A DNA stretch of 64,000 nucleotides, from positions 1-64,000 of the forward strand of contig JAFUQQ010000033.1 of the NCBI GenBank assembly GCA_017472285.1, in the 5' to 3' direction. Under the pieces are notes generated by a model. It searched no databases. It saw nothing but the letters and a program-made list of their open reading frames with translations, and had not been told where the DNA came from. Positions 18,236-27,948 of this stretch are shown here, in pieces; the stretch's first letter is position 1; each line of letters opens with the position of its first letter. Source of the DNA: Clostridia bacterium. Its GTDB lineage: Bacteria > Bacillota > Clostridia > Oscillospirales > CAG-272. Made by a program: the position numbers and the translations under genes.

Positions 18236-18305
18236 GACTGCCGTCCAAACCTGCTTTAAGGGGACTTTTTAAAAAAAGTCCCCTTAAAAATCCTTCAAAA
18301 ACTTT
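18236..18305. repeat. Hairpin repeat (AAGTCCCCTTAA family), copy 2; probable terminator after asd
   Basis: Stem TTAAGGGGACTTTTT / AAAAAGTCCCCTTAA at 18256-18287. The whole unit is the near-exact reverse complement of 2099-2170. It lies 30 nt past asd and probably ends the lysine operon. Confidence 0.75.
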
Positions 18306-18319
18306 TCTTGTGTCCTCTT

Positions 18320-18336
18320 TTTGAATTTTGTTCAAA
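18320..18336. repeat. TTTGAA..TTCAAA palindrome (variant)
   Basis: TTTGAATTTTGTTCAAA, a variant of the dispersed 17-mer, lies 14 nt upstream of the -35 of the sialidase-like gene. Confidence 0.6.
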
Positions 18337-18349
18337 TCAGCATTTTCTC

Positions 18350-18378
18350 TTGCAATATTTCCCCCACCGTGCTATAAT
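18350..18378 (+). promoter_or_regulatory. Promoter of the sialidase-like gene
   Basis: TTGCAA (18350-18355), 17-nt spacer, TATAAT (18373-18378). A GGAGG ribosome binding site and the ATG at 18403 follow closely. Confidence 0.8.
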
Positions 18379-18402
18379 AAAGCAAAAAACGGAGGATATT
18401 TT

Positions 18403-19440
18403 ATGCTCAGACAATATACGGTTTCGCGCGATGACAGCGTTTATGAATGTTTTCCCGACATGGTGAAAACGCCGAGCGGCAAGCTGATTTGTGTATTCCG
18501 CGAAAGCGCACACCACGGCGACTTGAACGGCTCGCGTCTTGTTTATACGGAAAGTTTGGATAATGGCAAGACATGGGGTGAGAAATATGCCTTGACACCG
18601 AGGGTTGATGCATCATTTGCATACAATTGTCCGCGAATCTCATGTTTGCCGAATGGTGAGCTTGTGATTATTTGTGATATACTCGACCGCACGGTAGATG
18701 AAGATTTACTTTTGAATTGTGTTCAACATTTGTTCCGTTCAACCGATGACGGCAAAACGTGGAGTGCGCCCGAAGTTTTACACTTTAAGGGAATTGTACC
18801 TGATAAATATCAGGTTTTATCGAACGGAAGGCATATTTTCGGGATTCATCGCCGTGATCCCGAAACGAAAAAGCTCGTGCAATATGCATATTATAGTGAT
18901 GATAACGGTAAAAATTGGGTAGAAACGGTTATTGCATCCGATGATCGTTATGAGCTTTGTGAGGTCAGCATCGTTGAGATCAGGGATGGACTTTTAGTTG
19001 CGTTCATGCGTGAAAATTCGGGGCTTGGTCATGCTTGCAAAAAAGCGATTTCTCATGATTTCGGCGCAACGTGGAAAGGGATTTTTGATACAAACATTGA
19101 TTGTTGCCATCGTCCCGTGGTTGCGAAATGTGAGAACGGTATGTATTTAATGACGTATCGTTATATGCAAGGCGGAAAAGGTTGGCACGGACATTGGACA
19201 CAAAATCTGTTCGGGGCGTTTTTCAATGAACATACTGCGCTTGCGACGGAAAGAAAACAACATTCCGTCCGCATTTTTCCGATCTCATTTGACCGCAGCG
19301 CGAAGTCCGATATGGGTTATTCGGGTTGGGCAGAGCTTGAAAAAGATCATTTTTACGTTGTGAATTATTTGCTTGACGATGCGCCCAAAGCGCAGATCAA
19401 AGGATATTCCTTTGAAATGGATGACTTGATTATTATTTGA
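18403..19440 (+). CDS. Sialidase-like (BNR/Asp-box) protein
   Basis: The 345-residue protein carries four Asp-boxes spaced as in a sialidase-type beta-propeller: SLDNGKTW (51-58), STDDGKTW (~103-110), SDDNGKNW (~165-172) and SHDFGATW (~217-224). There is no signal peptide, so it should be cytoplasmic. The fold is well supported, but the activity is not: I see no convincing FRIP motif, so it could be a glycosidase or lyase of another specificity. GGAGG is 8 nt before the ATG at 18403. It is a single-gene transcript with its own promoter and terminator. Confidence 0.8.
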   Translation: MLRQYTVSRDDSVYECFPDMVKTPSGKLICVFRESAHHGDLNGSRLVYTESLDNGKTWGEKYALTPRVDASFAYNCPRISCLPNGELVIICDILDRTVDEDLLLNCVQHLFRSTDDGKTWSAPEVLHFKGIVPDKYQVLSNGRHIFGIHRRDPETKKLVQYAYYSDDNGKNWVETVIASDDRYELCEVSIVEIRDGLLVAFMRENSGLGHACKKAISHDFGATWKGIFDTNIDCCHRPVVAKCENGMYLMTYRYMQGGKGWHGHWTQNLFGAFFNEHTALATERKQHSVRIFPISFDRSAKSDMGYSGWAELEKDHFYVVNYLLDDAPKAQIKGYSFEMDDLIII

Positions 19441-19452
19441 ATATTGTTCAAT
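19436..19452. repeat. TTTGAA..TTCAA palindrome overlapping a stop codon
   Basis: TTTGAATATTGTTCAAT includes the TGA stop of the sialidase-like gene (19438-19440). It is a variant of the dispersed 17-mer. Confidence 0.6.
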
Positions 19453-19458
19453 AAAAAA

Positions 19459-19487
19459 AGAACCACAGAAGATTCTGCGGTTCTTTT
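19459..19487. terminator. Bidirectional terminator
   Basis: Stem AAGAACCACAGAA / TTCTGCGGTTCTT with A-rich and T-rich flanks between the convergent sialidase-like gene and hemW. Palindrome copies sit on both sides (19436-19452, 19499-19515). Confidence 0.85.
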
Positions 19488-19498
19488 TGAACTCGTTT

Positions 19499-19515
19499 TT
19501 TGAACGACATTCAAA
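19499..19515. repeat. TTTGAACGACATTCAAA palindrome
   Basis: One mismatch from the consensus 17-mer. It lies just past the hemW stop. Confidence 0.7.
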
Positions 19516-19521
19516 TATCAG

Positions 19522-20697
19522 TTATTCTTCTTCGTCATCAAGGATTTTACGCAGAAGCTCATTGGAAAGCAGAAAGCCTTTTCGGGAAAATCTGTACCCT
19601 GTTTTTGTTTTTATGATATACGGTTCATCGGCTTCGGGTGCATTGCGGTCCAAAAAGGGTTTGATACGCTCAAAATATATTTCATCGAAATCTTTACCAA
19701 AGCGTTTGTTGTATTCCTTGACATCAATACCGCCTTTCAGACGGAAACCGAGCATGACGTATTGTTTTTCCAGCGCGTCGTCATCCAATTTTTCAAATTC
19801 CTGATAAAGCGTATCTTTATCTGTCGGAAAAGCGATAAAATTCAGGAATTCCTTGGCATATGAGAAATGTACACCTTTGAAGATCGAATGTGCGGCGGGA
19901 CCGAAGCCGAGATATTCTTTTCCGTGCCAGAAATTCAGATTGTGCTTGCATTCAAAGCCGGGTTTTGCAAAATTGCTGACCTCATACTGCAAAAATCCGC
20001 AATGTTCCAATTTTTCGATCGCATCTAGATAAAGCGCGTTCTGCGTTTCATCATCCGGTATTTTTTGAAGGAGCTCCGGATTCTGTCCGAACGGTGTTTC
20101 GGGCTCAACGGTCAACCCATAAAAAGAGATATGCTCCGGTTCCAAAGATGTCACATATTCAATCGTGCGGAAAAGCGTTTCCCGTGTCTGTCCGGGCAGC
20201 GCGTACATCAGGTCGATATTGATATTTTCAAAGCCTTCCAGCCTTGCGAGATAAAAGGAGCTTTCAAAATCCTCCTTTGTATGTATACGGGAAAGCATGG
20301 CAAGCTCCGCATTATCCGCGCTCTGCAGACCGATGCTGAGGCGATTGATACCTGCATTGTGATAGCCCGCGAGCTTTTCCGTATCAAGCGTTCCGGGGTT
20401 GGCTTCCATCGTGATCTCCGCGTCATCCGAAACTTTGAACGTCTTATAGACTGCTCGGATAATCTCACACATCTGCGCGCCCGAAAGCAAGGACGGTGTA
20501 CCACCGCCGATATAGATGGTTTCCACAAGATAATGTTTCCGTTCCGAACGGTATGACTTGATCTGTTCGATCAAGGCTTTGACATAAGCATCTATTTGCG
20601 AAAGGTCGCAAATAGAATAAAAATCACAATACGCGCATTTTTTCACACAAAAGGGGATGTGTATATAAATACCGAGTTTTTCGAGTTTCTTATCCAT
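19522..20697 (-). CDS. hemW: Radical SAM heme chaperone HemW (coproporphyrinogen III oxidase-like)
   Basis: The 391-residue radical SAM protein has YIHIPFC followed by the 4Fe-4S motif CVKKCAYC (CX3CX2C, ~17-24) and the glycine-rich IYIGGGTPS SAM motif (~61-69). HemW proteins traffic heme rather than oxidise coproporphyrinogen. True HemN enzymes have an extra residue in the cluster motif, so HemW fits better. It lies just downstream of lepA on the same strand, a pairing known in Bacillus. Confidence 0.92.
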   Translation of the reverse strand: MDKKLEKLGIYIHIPFCVKKCAYCDFYSICDLSQIDAYVKALIEQIKSYRSERKHYLVETIYIGGGTPSLLSGAQMCEIIRAVYKTFKVSDDAEITMEANPGTLDTEKLAGYHNAGINRLSIGLQSADNAELAMLSRIHTKEDFESSFYLARLEGFENINIDLMYALPGQTRETLFRTIEYVTSLEPEHISFYGLTVEPETPFGQNPELLQKIPDDETQNALYLDAIEKLEHCGFLQYEVSNFAKPGFECKHNLNFWHGKEYLGFGPAAHSIFKGVHFSYAKEFLNFIAFPTDKDTLYQEFEKLDDDALEKQYVMLGFRLKGGIDVKEYNKRFGKDFDEIYFERIKPFLDRNAPEADEPYIIKTKTGYRFSRKGFLLSNELLRKILDDEEE

Positions 20698-20750
20698 AGA
20701 ATAGACCTGCCCTTCGTTTTAAGATTTGCGCTTGAAAAAAGGTTTTATTA

Positions 20751-20767
20751 TTTGAACATCGTTCAAA
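20751..20767. repeat. TTTGAACATCGTTCAAA palindrome
   Basis: Perfect dyad TTTGAAC-ATC-GTTCAAA in the lepA-hemW spacer. It belongs to the dispersed 17-mer family. Confidence 0.7.
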
Positions 20768-20857
20768 TTGAAAACGAAGATCAACTCCCGCCGTAGTATG
20801 ATACTCCGATGCGAAATACATAACGATAGGCGGAAATCGGGTGTGGGCACTGCCCAC

Positions 20858-22666
20858 TCATTCTTCATCCAATTTAAGCACTGCCATGAAGGTTTCGGGC
20901 GGAACTTCGACAGAGCCGAGCTTACGCATCTTTTTCTTACCTTCTTTTTGTTTTTCGAGAAGTTTCTTCTTACGGGTAATATCACCGCCATAACATTTTG
21001 CAAGCACGTCTTTTCTCATGGCTTTCACGGTTTCGCGTGCGATAACACGACCGCCGACAGCCGCTTGGATCGGAACTTCAAAGAGCTGACGCGGGATATT
21101 TTCCTTGAGTGCCTCTGCGATCTTTCTGCCTCTCGTGTAGGCTTTATCGGCATGAACGATGAAAGAAAGGGCATCCACGATTTCCTGATTGAGAAGGATT
21201 TCCAGCTTGACAAGGCGGCTTTCTTTATAACCGTCAAGCTCATAGTCAAGGGATGCATAGCCTTTCGTACGGCTCTTGAGCGCATCGAAAAAGTCGTAAA
21301 CGATCTCATTGAGGGGGAGTGTATAGTGGAGCTCTACGCGGGTCTGGTCGAGATATTTCGTATCGAGATGGATACCGCGGCGTTCCTGACAAAGCTTCAT
21401 GATGCCGCCGACGTATTCAACGGGGGTGATGATATTGCCTTTTACGACGGGTTCTTCCGCTTTTGCGATCTCATCGGGATCGGGATAGTTTGCGGGGTTA
21501 TCGATATATTTGACTTCACCGTTTTTATATGTGACTTTATAGATTACGCTGGGCGCGGTCGTGACGAGGTCGAGATTAAATTCTCTTTCCAGGCGTTCCG
21601 CGATAATTTCCATATGCAAAAGTCCGAGGAATCCGCAACGGAAACCGAAGCCGAGCGCGATACTCGTTTCGGGTTCAAAGACGAGAGAAGCATCGTTGAG
21701 CTGTAATTTTTCGAGGGCATCGCGCAGATCGGGATATTTTGCGCCGTCTGCGGGATAGATACCAGCATAGACCATCGGGAGAGCTTCCTTGAAGCCGGGG
21801 AATGCTTCCGCCGTGGGATTTTCGGCATCGGTGACAGTATCACCGACACGGGTATCGGCAACACTCTTGATACTTGCCGTGATATAACCGACTTCACCTG
21901 CGGAGATTTCTTCCGCGGGAGCAAGACCGAATGCGGACATATAACCGACTTCGACAACTTCAAATTCCGCGCCTGTATTCATCATTCTGATCTTTTCGCC
22001 CGCGCGGATATTACCGTCAAGTACGCGCACGTAAACAACGACACCGCGGTAAGAATCGTAATAGGAGTCGAAAATAAGGGCTTTGAGGGGAGCATTGACA
22101 TCACCCTTGGGTGCGGGGATATCGGTTACGATCTTTTCAAGCACATCGCCGATATTCAGACCTGTTTTTGCGGAAACAGCGGGGCAATCTTCTGCGGGGA
22201 TGCCGATGACTTCTTCGATCTCACCTCGTACACCGTCGATATCGGCGCTGGGCAAGTCGATTTTATTGATAACGGGGATGATTTCAAGGTCATTTTCCAA
22301 AGCGAGATAGGTATTTGCCAAAGTCTGTGCTTCGATACCCTGTGTCGCGTCAACGACGAGAAGCGCGCCTTCGCAAGCGCGAAGCGAACGGGAAACTTCA
22401 TAGTTAAAGTCGACATGTCCGGGGGTATCGATGAGATTGAGATCATAAATTTCGCCGTCCTTGGCTTCATATTTCACCTTGACAGCTCTGGCTTTGATAG
22501 TGATACCGCGTTCACGTTCGATATCCATATTATCAAGAAGCTGTTCTTCCATTTCTCTTGTGGAAACGCTCTGTGTCGCTTCGAGAAGACGGTCTGCAAG
22601 CGTGCTTTTACCGTGGTCTATATGCGCGATGATCGAAAAATTGCGTATTTTATCCTGTTTTTGCAT
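20858..22666 (-). CDS. lepA: Elongation factor 4 (back-translocating GTPase)
   Basis: Ribosome-bound GTPase of 602 residues. The G-domain motifs are AHIDHGKST (14-22), DTPGH and NKIDLPSAD. It lacks EF-G domain IV and ends in the LepA-specific C-terminal domain ([20 protein letters not shown]), which separates it from EF-G and TypA. The start is at 22666. It has its own promoter and is probably cotranscribed with hemW. Confidence 0.97.
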   Translation of the reverse strand: MQKQDKIRNFSIIAHIDHGKSTLADRLLEATQSVSTREMEEQLLDNMDIERERGITIKARAVKVKYEAKDGEIYDLNLIDTPGHVDFNYEVSRSLRACEGALLVVDATQGIEAQTLANTYLALENDLEIIPVINKIDLPSADIDGVRGEIEEVIGIPAEDCPAVSAKTGLNIGDVLEKIVTDIPAPKGDVNAPLKALIFDSYYDSYRGVVVYVRVLDGNIRAGEKIRMMNTGAEFEVVEVGYMSAFGLAPAEEISAGEVGYITASIKSVADTRVGDTVTDAENPTAEAFPGFKEALPMVYAGIYPADGAKYPDLRDALEKLQLNDASLVFEPETSIALGFGFRCGFLGLLHMEIIAERLEREFNLDLVTTAPSVIYKVTYKNGEVKYIDNPANYPDPDEIAKAEEPVVKGNIITPVEYVGGIMKLCQERRGIHLDTKYLDQTRVELHYTLPLNEIVYDFFDALKSRTKGYASLDYELDGYKESRLVKLEILLNQEIVDALSFIVHADKAYTRGRKIAEALKENIPRQLFEVPIQAAVGGRVIARETVKAMRKDVLAKCYGGDITRKKKLLEKQKEGKKKMRKLGSVEVPPETFMAVLKLDEE

Positions 22667-22722
22667 ATTCTTTTATCATACCTTTCTTTCGGGAAATTGC
22701 TCAAATTTATATATTATTTTAT

Positions 22723-22751
22723 ATTATAACATAGATTATATCACTTTTCAA
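22723..22751 (-). promoter_or_regulatory. lepA promoter (TTGAAA-N17-TATAAT)
   Basis: Minus-strand -35 TTGAAA (complement of 22746-22751) and -10 TATAAT (complement of 22723-22728), 17-nt spacer. The lepA ATG is ~57 nt downstream. Confidence 0.8.
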
Positions 22752-22925
22752 GATATTTTTATCTCAGCAGAAAAGAAAAAGGCAGGCTGTGCCCGCAATG
22801 TCATTTAGTTAAGAAAAAACTCATTATCTCCACTTCGCAGGGGCGAACTGTGTTCGCCCGTTATATTTGCGATGATTCGTCAGGCACTTATTTTGCAAAA
22901 AATACGATCTTCTTTCAAAAAGCTC
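22752..22925. other. Spacer between divergent lepA and glyA
   Basis: No gene. A short GGGGCGAAC..GTTCGCCC hairpin at 22840-22859 resembles an arm of the GTAGGGGCG repeat family. Confidence 0.5.
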
Positions 22926-22954
22926 TTGCGATAACGAAAAATATGTGATATAAT
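22926..22954 (+). promoter_or_regulatory. glyA promoter (TTGCGA-N17-TATAAT)
   Basis: -35 TTGCGA at 22926-22931 and -10 TATAAT at 22949-22954 with 17 nt between. glyA begins at 23012. Confidence 0.78.
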
Positions 22955-23011
22955 AATATATCATAATTTAAAAAACCATGTTTTTTAAATATAAAAGAAA
23001 GGATGATTCCT

Positions 23012-24253
23012 ATGGTAGATCAGAATATTAAATTCATCGCAGAATACGATCCCGAAATCGGTGAAGCAATGGGTAAAGAGCTCGCGCGTCAAAGACGCGG
23101 CATCGAGCTTATCGCTTCCGAAAACTTCGTTTCCGAACCCGTTATGGCGGCAATGGGTAGCGTTCTCACCAATAAATATGCAGAAGGCTATCCCACAAAG
23201 CGTTACTACGGCGGTTGCGAATGCGTTGACGTTGTAGAAGAAATTGCACGCAAACGCGCTTGCGAACTTTTCGGCGCAGAACACGCAAACGTACAGCCCC
23301 ATAGCGGCGCACAGGCAAATACAGCCGTTTATTTCGCACTTCTCAAGCCCGGCGATACCGTTCTCGGTATGAACCTCGCGCACGGTGGTCACCTGACACA
23401 CGGTTCTCCCGTCAATATTTCCGGTTCTTACTATAATTTCGTTCCTTATGGTGTCGGTGCAGATGGTAAGATCAATTATGAAACACTCCGCGCAACCGCT
23501 CTCGAATGCAAACCGAAGCTCATCGTTGCGGGCGCATCCGCATATCCCCGTGCGATCGAATTTGAAAAGATCGCTGCTGTCGCAAAAGAAGTCGGCGCAT
23601 ACTTCATGGTCGATATGGCGCATATCGCAGGTCTTGTTGCGGCAGGACTCCACCCGAACCCCGTTCCTTATGCAGATATCGTCACCACGACCACACATAA
23701 GACCCTCCGCGGTCCTCGCGGCGGTATGATTCTTTGCAAAGAAGAACTCGCAAAGAAGATCGATAAAGCCGTATTCCCCGGCACACAGGGCGGTCCTCTC
23801 ATGCATACCATCGCGGCAAAAGCAATCTGCTTCGGCGAAGCATTGAAGCCCGAATTCAAAGAATATCAGCAGCAGATCGTCAAAAACGCAAAGGCACTTG
23901 AAAAAGCACTTCTCGCAGAAGGCTTCGACCTCGTTTCCGGCGGTACGGACAACCATTTGCTCTTAGTTGACCTCCGTCCGATGAACATCACGGGTAAAGA
24001 ACTTGAAAAACGTCTGGATGAAGTTTACATCACCGTCAACAAGAACTCCATTCCCGATGATCCTCAGAGCCCGTTCGTTACCAGCGGTATCCGCATCGGT
24101 ACGCCCGCGGCTACTTCCAGAGGCTTCAAAGAAGAAGATTTCGCCGTTATCGGTCATCTTATCGGTCTTTGCGCGAAAGATTTTGAAAACAGCGCTGATT
24201 ATATCCGCGCAGAAGTTACAAAACTTTGCGAAAAATGCCCTCTTTACAATTAA
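23012..24253 (+). CDS. glyA: Serine hydroxymethyltransferase
   Basis: PLP enzyme that interconverts serine and glycine and loads tetrahydrofolate with one-carbon units, which the purine operon here needs. The 413-residue protein has the PLP lysine K230 in [20 protein letters not shown] (~97-103) and the N-terminal ELIASENF motif (~32-39). The ATG at 23012 has AAAGGA 8 nt upstream; the ATG at 23003 lies too close to it. The pncC/cinA-C gene overlaps the 3' end. Confidence 0.97.
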   Translation: MVDQNIKFIAEYDPEIGEAMGKELARQRRGIELIASENFVSEPVMAAMGSVLTNKYAEGYPTKRYYGGCECVDVVEEIARKRACELFGAEHANVQPHSGAQANTAVYFALLKPGDTVLGMNLAHGGHLTHGSPVNISGSYYNFVPYGVGADGKINYETLRATALECKPKLIVAGASAYPRAIEFEKIAAVAKEVGAYFMVDMAHIAGLVAAGLHPNPVPYADIVTTTTHKTLRGPRGGMILCKEELAKKIDKAVFPGTQGGPLMHTIAAKAICFGEALKPEFKEYQQQIVKNAKALEKALLAEGFDLVSGGTDNHLLLVDLRPMNITGKELEKRLDEVYITVNKNSIPDDPQSPFVTSGIRIGTPAATSRGFKEEDFAVIGHLIGLCAKDFENSADYIRAEVTKLCEKCPLYN

Positions 24254-24732
24254 TAATTCAAACGCTTGCGAAAGAATCGGTTTCGCTTTGTCTTGAAAAA
24301 AACATCACCTTCGGTACGGCAGAAAGCTGTACCGGAGGTTTGATCGCGGCAAGCATCACCGATGTTGCGGGCGCATCCGCCGCCTTTTTTGGCGGCGTTG
24401 TTTCTTATGATAACAGTGTCAAACACAGTCTTCTCGGCGTTCAGACCGAAACGCTCGAGCGATTCGGCGCTGTTTCCGAAGAAACGGCAAAAGAAATGTC
24501 TTCGGGCGCATTGCGCGCACTCGGAGTGAATTACGCCGTTGCCGTTACGGGTATCGCAGGGCCGGGCGGCGGCACACCGACAAAACCCGTCGGACTCGTT
24601 TATATTTCCGTCGCATCGAAAAATGGCGTTGTCGTTACGGAAAATCATTTTTCGGGCGATCGCGAAGCCGTACGTTTGCAGACGGTCGCAACTGCGCTGA
24701 CGCTTCTGAATACAGAGATCAGAAAGCATTAA
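24235..24732 (+). CDS. pncC: CinA C-terminal-domain protein (nicotinamide-nucleotide amidohydrolase)
   Basis: A stand-alone CinA-C domain of ~165 residues. Family members deamidate NMN to NaMN in pyridine nucleotide salvage. Diagnostic motifs are TAESCTGGL (~27-35), SYDNSVK (~59-65), and [17 protein letters not shown] (~106-122). It overlaps glyA by 19 nt, or 28 nt if the ATG at 24226 is used, which suggests translational coupling. No CinA N-terminal MoaB-like domain is present. Confidence 0.88.
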   Translation: MPSLQLIIQTLAKESVSLCLEKNITFGTAESCTGGLIAASITDVAGASAAFFGGVVSYDNSVKHSLLGVQTETLERFGAVSEETAKEMSSGALRALGVNYAVAVTGIAGPGGGTPTKPVGLVYISVASKNGVVVTENHFSGDREAVRLQTVATALTLLNTEIRKH

Positions 24733-24753
24733 ATTTGTTCGGTAACTGAAAAA

Positions 24754-24869
24754 TACTTCCCCGACCGTCATTCTGAGCAAGCCCTCCCGAGATTCGTTCG
24801 ACTCCCTTTTTATGCCCTTTGGACACAAAAAGTCCGCTCAGAATGACACGGGAGGGCGCGCCGAAGAAT
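24754..24869. repeat. Imperfect inverted repeat CGTCATTCTGAGC ... GCTCAGAATGACAC
   Basis: Left arm GTCATTCTGAGC (~24768-24779) and right arm GCTCAGAATGAC (~24836-24847), with GGGAGGGC/GCCCTCCC accents near both arms. The unit looks like a small non-autonomous element or a large intergenic hairpin. No ORF is inside. Confidence 0.6.
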
Positions 24870-24931
24870 CTGATTTCGGGGTTGTCGAACAAGTCTATTG
24901 TTAAAAATCCATAGAGAAAGGTCGTGTTCTT

Positions 24932-25636
24932 ATGTACGCCATCATCCGACTCGGAAACGGTAAATTTTATACCTCTCCTGTCTTTGGTTACTATAAAAAT
25001 CCTGCTCAAGCAGACGATTATTTCTCATATTATTATATTGTTTTCAATCGAGAAAACGATCGTCTTATCCGATGTGATGAGATGGAGCAGGATACAAAAT
25101 ATCTGATTCCGCGCGTAATCATCGTAGATACCGATACGACCGATTGGCTCTTGGAAGAAGACGGCACGGGTGGTGTTTCCTTTTTGCCGAGAGAAACGGC
25201 AGATGCCATCACAGAAAGCGAAAATACGCCGTCCGATATCCTCGAAAAATGTTTGAATATCGTTCAAACATTTCGTTACGATGAATATGCCGAGATCAGA
25301 AACGAAAAGGATATTCAAAATTTTTATGCCGCCTCCTTCGGTCTGCACGATGCTTGTTTAGAAGAAGAAAAACTTCTTGACGAGCAGACCTTATACGTAA
25401 AATTTGCAGGAACATGGCAACGCTCCGTTGAGATATGGTTTCGCGGAGAGATTTCGTATCATACGGAGCCGCGCAAAGAGCAATTTGCAGACCCGTATTG
25501 GTATACCTCCTCCATCATCCTTTCGGACGGCTTCGTTTATCTCGTCGATGATGACAACGTTTCCCCCGAAGAACTAAATGAAAACGATTGCTATTTCAAA
25601 GCAAGGAAGATGACGTACCGTATCCTTCCGCATTGA
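24932..25636 (+). CDS. Hypothetical protein
   Basis: A 234-residue acidic soluble protein that I do not recognise. It has no signal peptide, membrane segment or cysteine motif. The ATG at 24932 is preceded by GAAAGG. The coding sequence carries an exact reverse-complement copy of the dispersed palindrome (25252-25268), read as part of CLNIVQT. It is followed after 35 nt by holA, so it is probably cotranscribed. The C-terminal half (residues 145-230) is rich in Trp and Tyr, which suggests a compact beta domain. Confidence 0.65.
   Translation: MYAIIRLGNGKFYTSPVFGYYKNPAQADDYFSYYYIVFNRENDRLIRCDEMEQDTKYLIPRVIIVDTDTTDWLLEEDGTGGVSFLPRETADAITESENTPSDILEKCLNIVQTFRYDEYAEIRNEKDIQNFYAASFGLHDACLEEEKLLDEQTLYVKFAGTWQRSVEIWFRGEISYHTEPRKEQFADPYWYTSSIILSDGFVYLVDDDNVSPEELNENDCYFKARKMTYRILPH
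25252..25268. repeat. Palindrome copy inside a coding region
   Basis: TTTGAATATCGTTCAAA is the exact reverse complement of the consensus 17-mer. It is the only copy clearly within an ORF. Confidence 0.7.
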
Positions 25637-25641
25637 TAAAA

Positions 25642-25658
25642 TTTGAACGATATTCAAA
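25642..25658. repeat. TTTGAACGATATTCAAA palindrome
   Basis: Exact consensus copy, between a stop codon at 25636 and the holA ribosome binding site (AAAGGAG). Confidence 0.8.
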
Positions 25659-25671
25659 GAAAGGAGATCCT

Positions 25672-26787
25672 ATGGCTGAAAAGAAACAGACCCCCACAAA
25701 CGTCGGCGCGCGCACCGTGGAAGCCCTTGCCGCCGAGATCAAAAAAGGTGCACTCGGCTCTTACGTTTTTTTCGGAGAAGAAGACTATCTGAAAAATCAT
25801 TACCGCACGGAAATCTATAAAGCCGTCATGGAAGAAGGTATGGAAACCTTCAATTATTTTCCGATCTCCTTTTCCCCTGCCGTCATGACGAAAGAGGATG
25901 CACTTTCCCGTCTTGCAGATGCCATCCTTGCCGTGCCGATGATGCAGGATAAAAAACTCATCGTTGTGACCGATCTTGCGCCAACAACTTTGCCGAAAGA
26001 ACATTTTGAATCACTTTGTGCTTCGCTGAAAGCCGCAAACGATTCGGATGATACCGTGCTAATCCTCTATTGCCGTGCCGATGAGATCGAAAATGATTAT
26101 AAACTTGAAACAACAGCCTTTTTCAAAAAGCTGACCGCTTCCGCGAAAACCGTCAAATTTGAGCTTCAGACCAGAGGAAAACTGATTTCATGGGTCAAAC
26201 GGCATTTTTCCCGTGAGCTGATCCGTATTTCCGATGAAGCGGCGGGACTGCTCACCGATCTTTGCGCGGGACGTATGACACCGCTCTCTTTTGAAATCGA
26301 TAAACTGATCTGCCATGCCAAATACATCAAGGGTGGCGAATCTCTTTGCATCGATGAAGACGATGTCAGACATATCGCCTCGCAGACAACACCCGATGAA
26401 GTCCCGTTCGCGATGCTGAATGCAGCACAGAGCTGGAAGCTTTCCGAAATTCTTGCCGTTTTTGAACGCTCGCGCGAACAACGGGAAGAACCGATCTACG
26501 TATTGGCAACGCTTTCCCGTATCTATCTGGATATGCTCATGATCAAAACGGCAAAAGAAGCGGCGCTTTCCTCTGCCGAGATCGCAAAAATCATGAAAAT
26601 GAAAGATTTCCGCGTGACGAAATATCTGTCTTCCATCGCGAAAGTCCCGATGGAAGTCTTGGAAAATGCCGTGCGGCTCGCTTATGAGACCGACCGCGCG
26701 TTGAAAAGCTCCCCGTCTGATCCATGGGTGCTTTTAGATATGCTTGCCGTCAATATTTACGCGCCGAAATCGCTCAGAAAAGGATAG
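25672..26787 (+). CDS. holA: DNA polymerase III delta subunit
   Basis: The 371-residue clamp-loader delta subunit opens the beta clamp. It shows the HolA N-terminal pattern SYVFFGEEDYLKNHYRTEI (~26-44), where the loop precedes the degenerate Walker A, a middle domain with RGKLISWVKRHF (~169-180) and the C-terminal collar helices. Delta lacks a working ATP site. The ATG at 25672 has AAAGGAG 6 nt upstream. It precedes rnmV by only 4 nt. Confidence 0.9.
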   Translation: MAEKKQTPTNVGARTVEALAAEIKKGALGSYVFFGEEDYLKNHYRTEIYKAVMEEGMETFNYFPISFSPAVMTKEDALSRLADAILAVPMMQDKKLIVVTDLAPTTLPKEHFESLCASLKAANDSDDTVLILYCRADEIENDYKLETTAFFKKLTASAKTVKFELQTRGKLISWVKRHFSRELIRISDEAAGLLTDLCAGRMTPLSFEIDKLICHAKYIKGGESLCIDEDDVRHIASQTTPDEVPFAMLNAAQSWKLSEILAVFERSREQREEPIYVLATLSRIYLDMLMIKTAKEAALSSAEIAKIMKMKDFRVTKYLSSIAKVPMEVLENAVRLAYETDRALKSSPSDPWVLLDMLAVNIYAPKSLRKG

Positions 26788-26791
26788 AGTT

Positions 26792-27364
26792 ATGCTTGAA
26801 ATCGCAAGACCCATCATCGTTGAGGGCAAATATGATAAGATCAAACTTTCCCGCATCGTCAAAGCGCATATCGTAACGACAGACGGCTTCGGGATTTTTT
26901 CCAAAACAGAAAAGACCGCGCTGATCCGCCGACTTGCCGAAGATAACGGTGTGATTGTGCTGACGGACAGCGACGGCGCGGGACTTGTCATCCGTAATTA
27001 CATCAAAAATATTCTTCCCGCAAATAAAGTCATTCATATCTATACCCCGCAGATCAAAGGCAAAGAAAAACGCAAGGCCGCGCCTTCCAAAGCCGGTTTT
27101 CTCGGCGTGGAAGGCATGGATATCACATGGCTGGAAGATGCACTCGCTCCCTTTGCGGACGGCGGCGCAAAACCGCGTATGTCGCTCACAAAAGCCGATC
27201 TTTATGCTCTCGGACTTTCTGGCAGAGAGGACAGCGCAGCCATGCGAAAAGAGCTTGCCCGTGCTTTGAAGCTTCCCGATAATCTTTCCGCCAACGCGCT
27301 TCTGGAAGCGATCAATCTTCTCGTGACCGAAGAAGAATTTTCTCTCGCGCTGACTGCCATATAA
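26792..27364 (+). CDS. rnmV: Ribonuclease M5
   Basis: TOPRIM-domain endonuclease that matures 5S rRNA in Firmicutes. The 190-residue length fits the family. The conserved glutamate lies in VEGKYDK (~10-16), the DxD in LTDSDGAG (~56-63), and GVEGMD near 107 is also typical. AAAAGGA precedes the ATG at 26792. The gene follows holA by 4 nt, so the two are one transcript. Confidence 0.92.
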   Translation: MLEIARPIIVEGKYDKIKLSRIVKAHIVTTDGFGIFSKTEKTALIRRLAEDNGVIVLTDSDGAGLVIRNYIKNILPANKVIHIYTPQIKGKEKRKAAPSKAGFLGVEGMDITWLEDALAPFADGGAKPRMSLTKADLYALGLSGREDSAAMRKELARALKLPDNLSANALLEAINLLVTEEEFSLALTAI

Positions 27365-27416
27365 TCATTTGACCTCCGCTATCTCTTTCATATCAACCAA
27401 GAAAGGAAGTACCACC

Positions 27417-27938
27417 TTGGATACGAACAAGCCTCAGAATGAACATAACGGCGGCATTTTTGTCCGCGTTGTCAATAAAGTCATCGATGTGGTGTTAAAA
27501 GCCTTGCATCTGACGAAATACCGTGAACAGATCGTTTATCTCGGTGTCGGCGGCGGTACGACCGTCGTGGATTGGGTCGTTTTTGCGCTTCTTTACGCGC
27601 TTTTGCCCGATCTTTCACATCTGCCGTTTTTCAATGTGTTCCCCAACGCCATTCCGTATACGGCGGCATGGGCGGCAGCCGTTCTATTTGCTTATTGGGC
27701 AAGTAAATATTTCGTTTTCGTTGATGCTGAAAAAACAAAAGGCATCTCTCAATTTTTACGTTTCGTCGCATCGCGTGTCTTTACGCTCCTGCTCTGTCTT
27801 GGCACGGAATTTGTTTTCGTAACGCTTCTGCACGTCAATGAACTGATCGTAAAATATGTTATTTGTACCGTTTTGAATATCGTGATCAATTATCTCACCA
27901 GCAAACTTCTCGTTTTCAAAAAGAAAAAAGAAGATTAA
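27417..27938 (+). CDS. GtrA-family membrane protein
   Basis: A 173-residue polytopic protein with four predicted membrane helices at about 37-58, 72-92, 104-127 and 136-158, the GtrA/DPMS-flippase layout. Such proteins are thought to move lipid-linked sugars across the membrane or help glycosyltransferases. The start is a TTG at 27417 with GAAAGGA ~9 nt upstream; the frame opens at another TTG (27369) that lacks a site. The spacing to mrnC is 10 nt. A partner glycosyltransferase is not in the window. Confidence 0.82.
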   Translation: MDTNKPQNEHNGGIFVRVVNKVIDVVLKALHLTKYREQIVYLGVGGGTTVVDWVVFALLYALLPDLSHLPFFNVFPNAIPYTAAWAAAVLFAYWASKYFVFVDAEKTKGISQFLRFVASRVFTLLLCLGTEFVFVTLLHVNELIVKYVICTVLNIVINYLTSKLLVFKKKKED

Positions 27939-27948
27939 GGAGAATCAT

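Noticed and set aside
20751-20767. LexA (SOS) box
   Set aside because: The dyad has a 3-nt centre and the family consensus a non-GTTC half; Firmicutes LexA boxes need GAAC-N4-GTTC.
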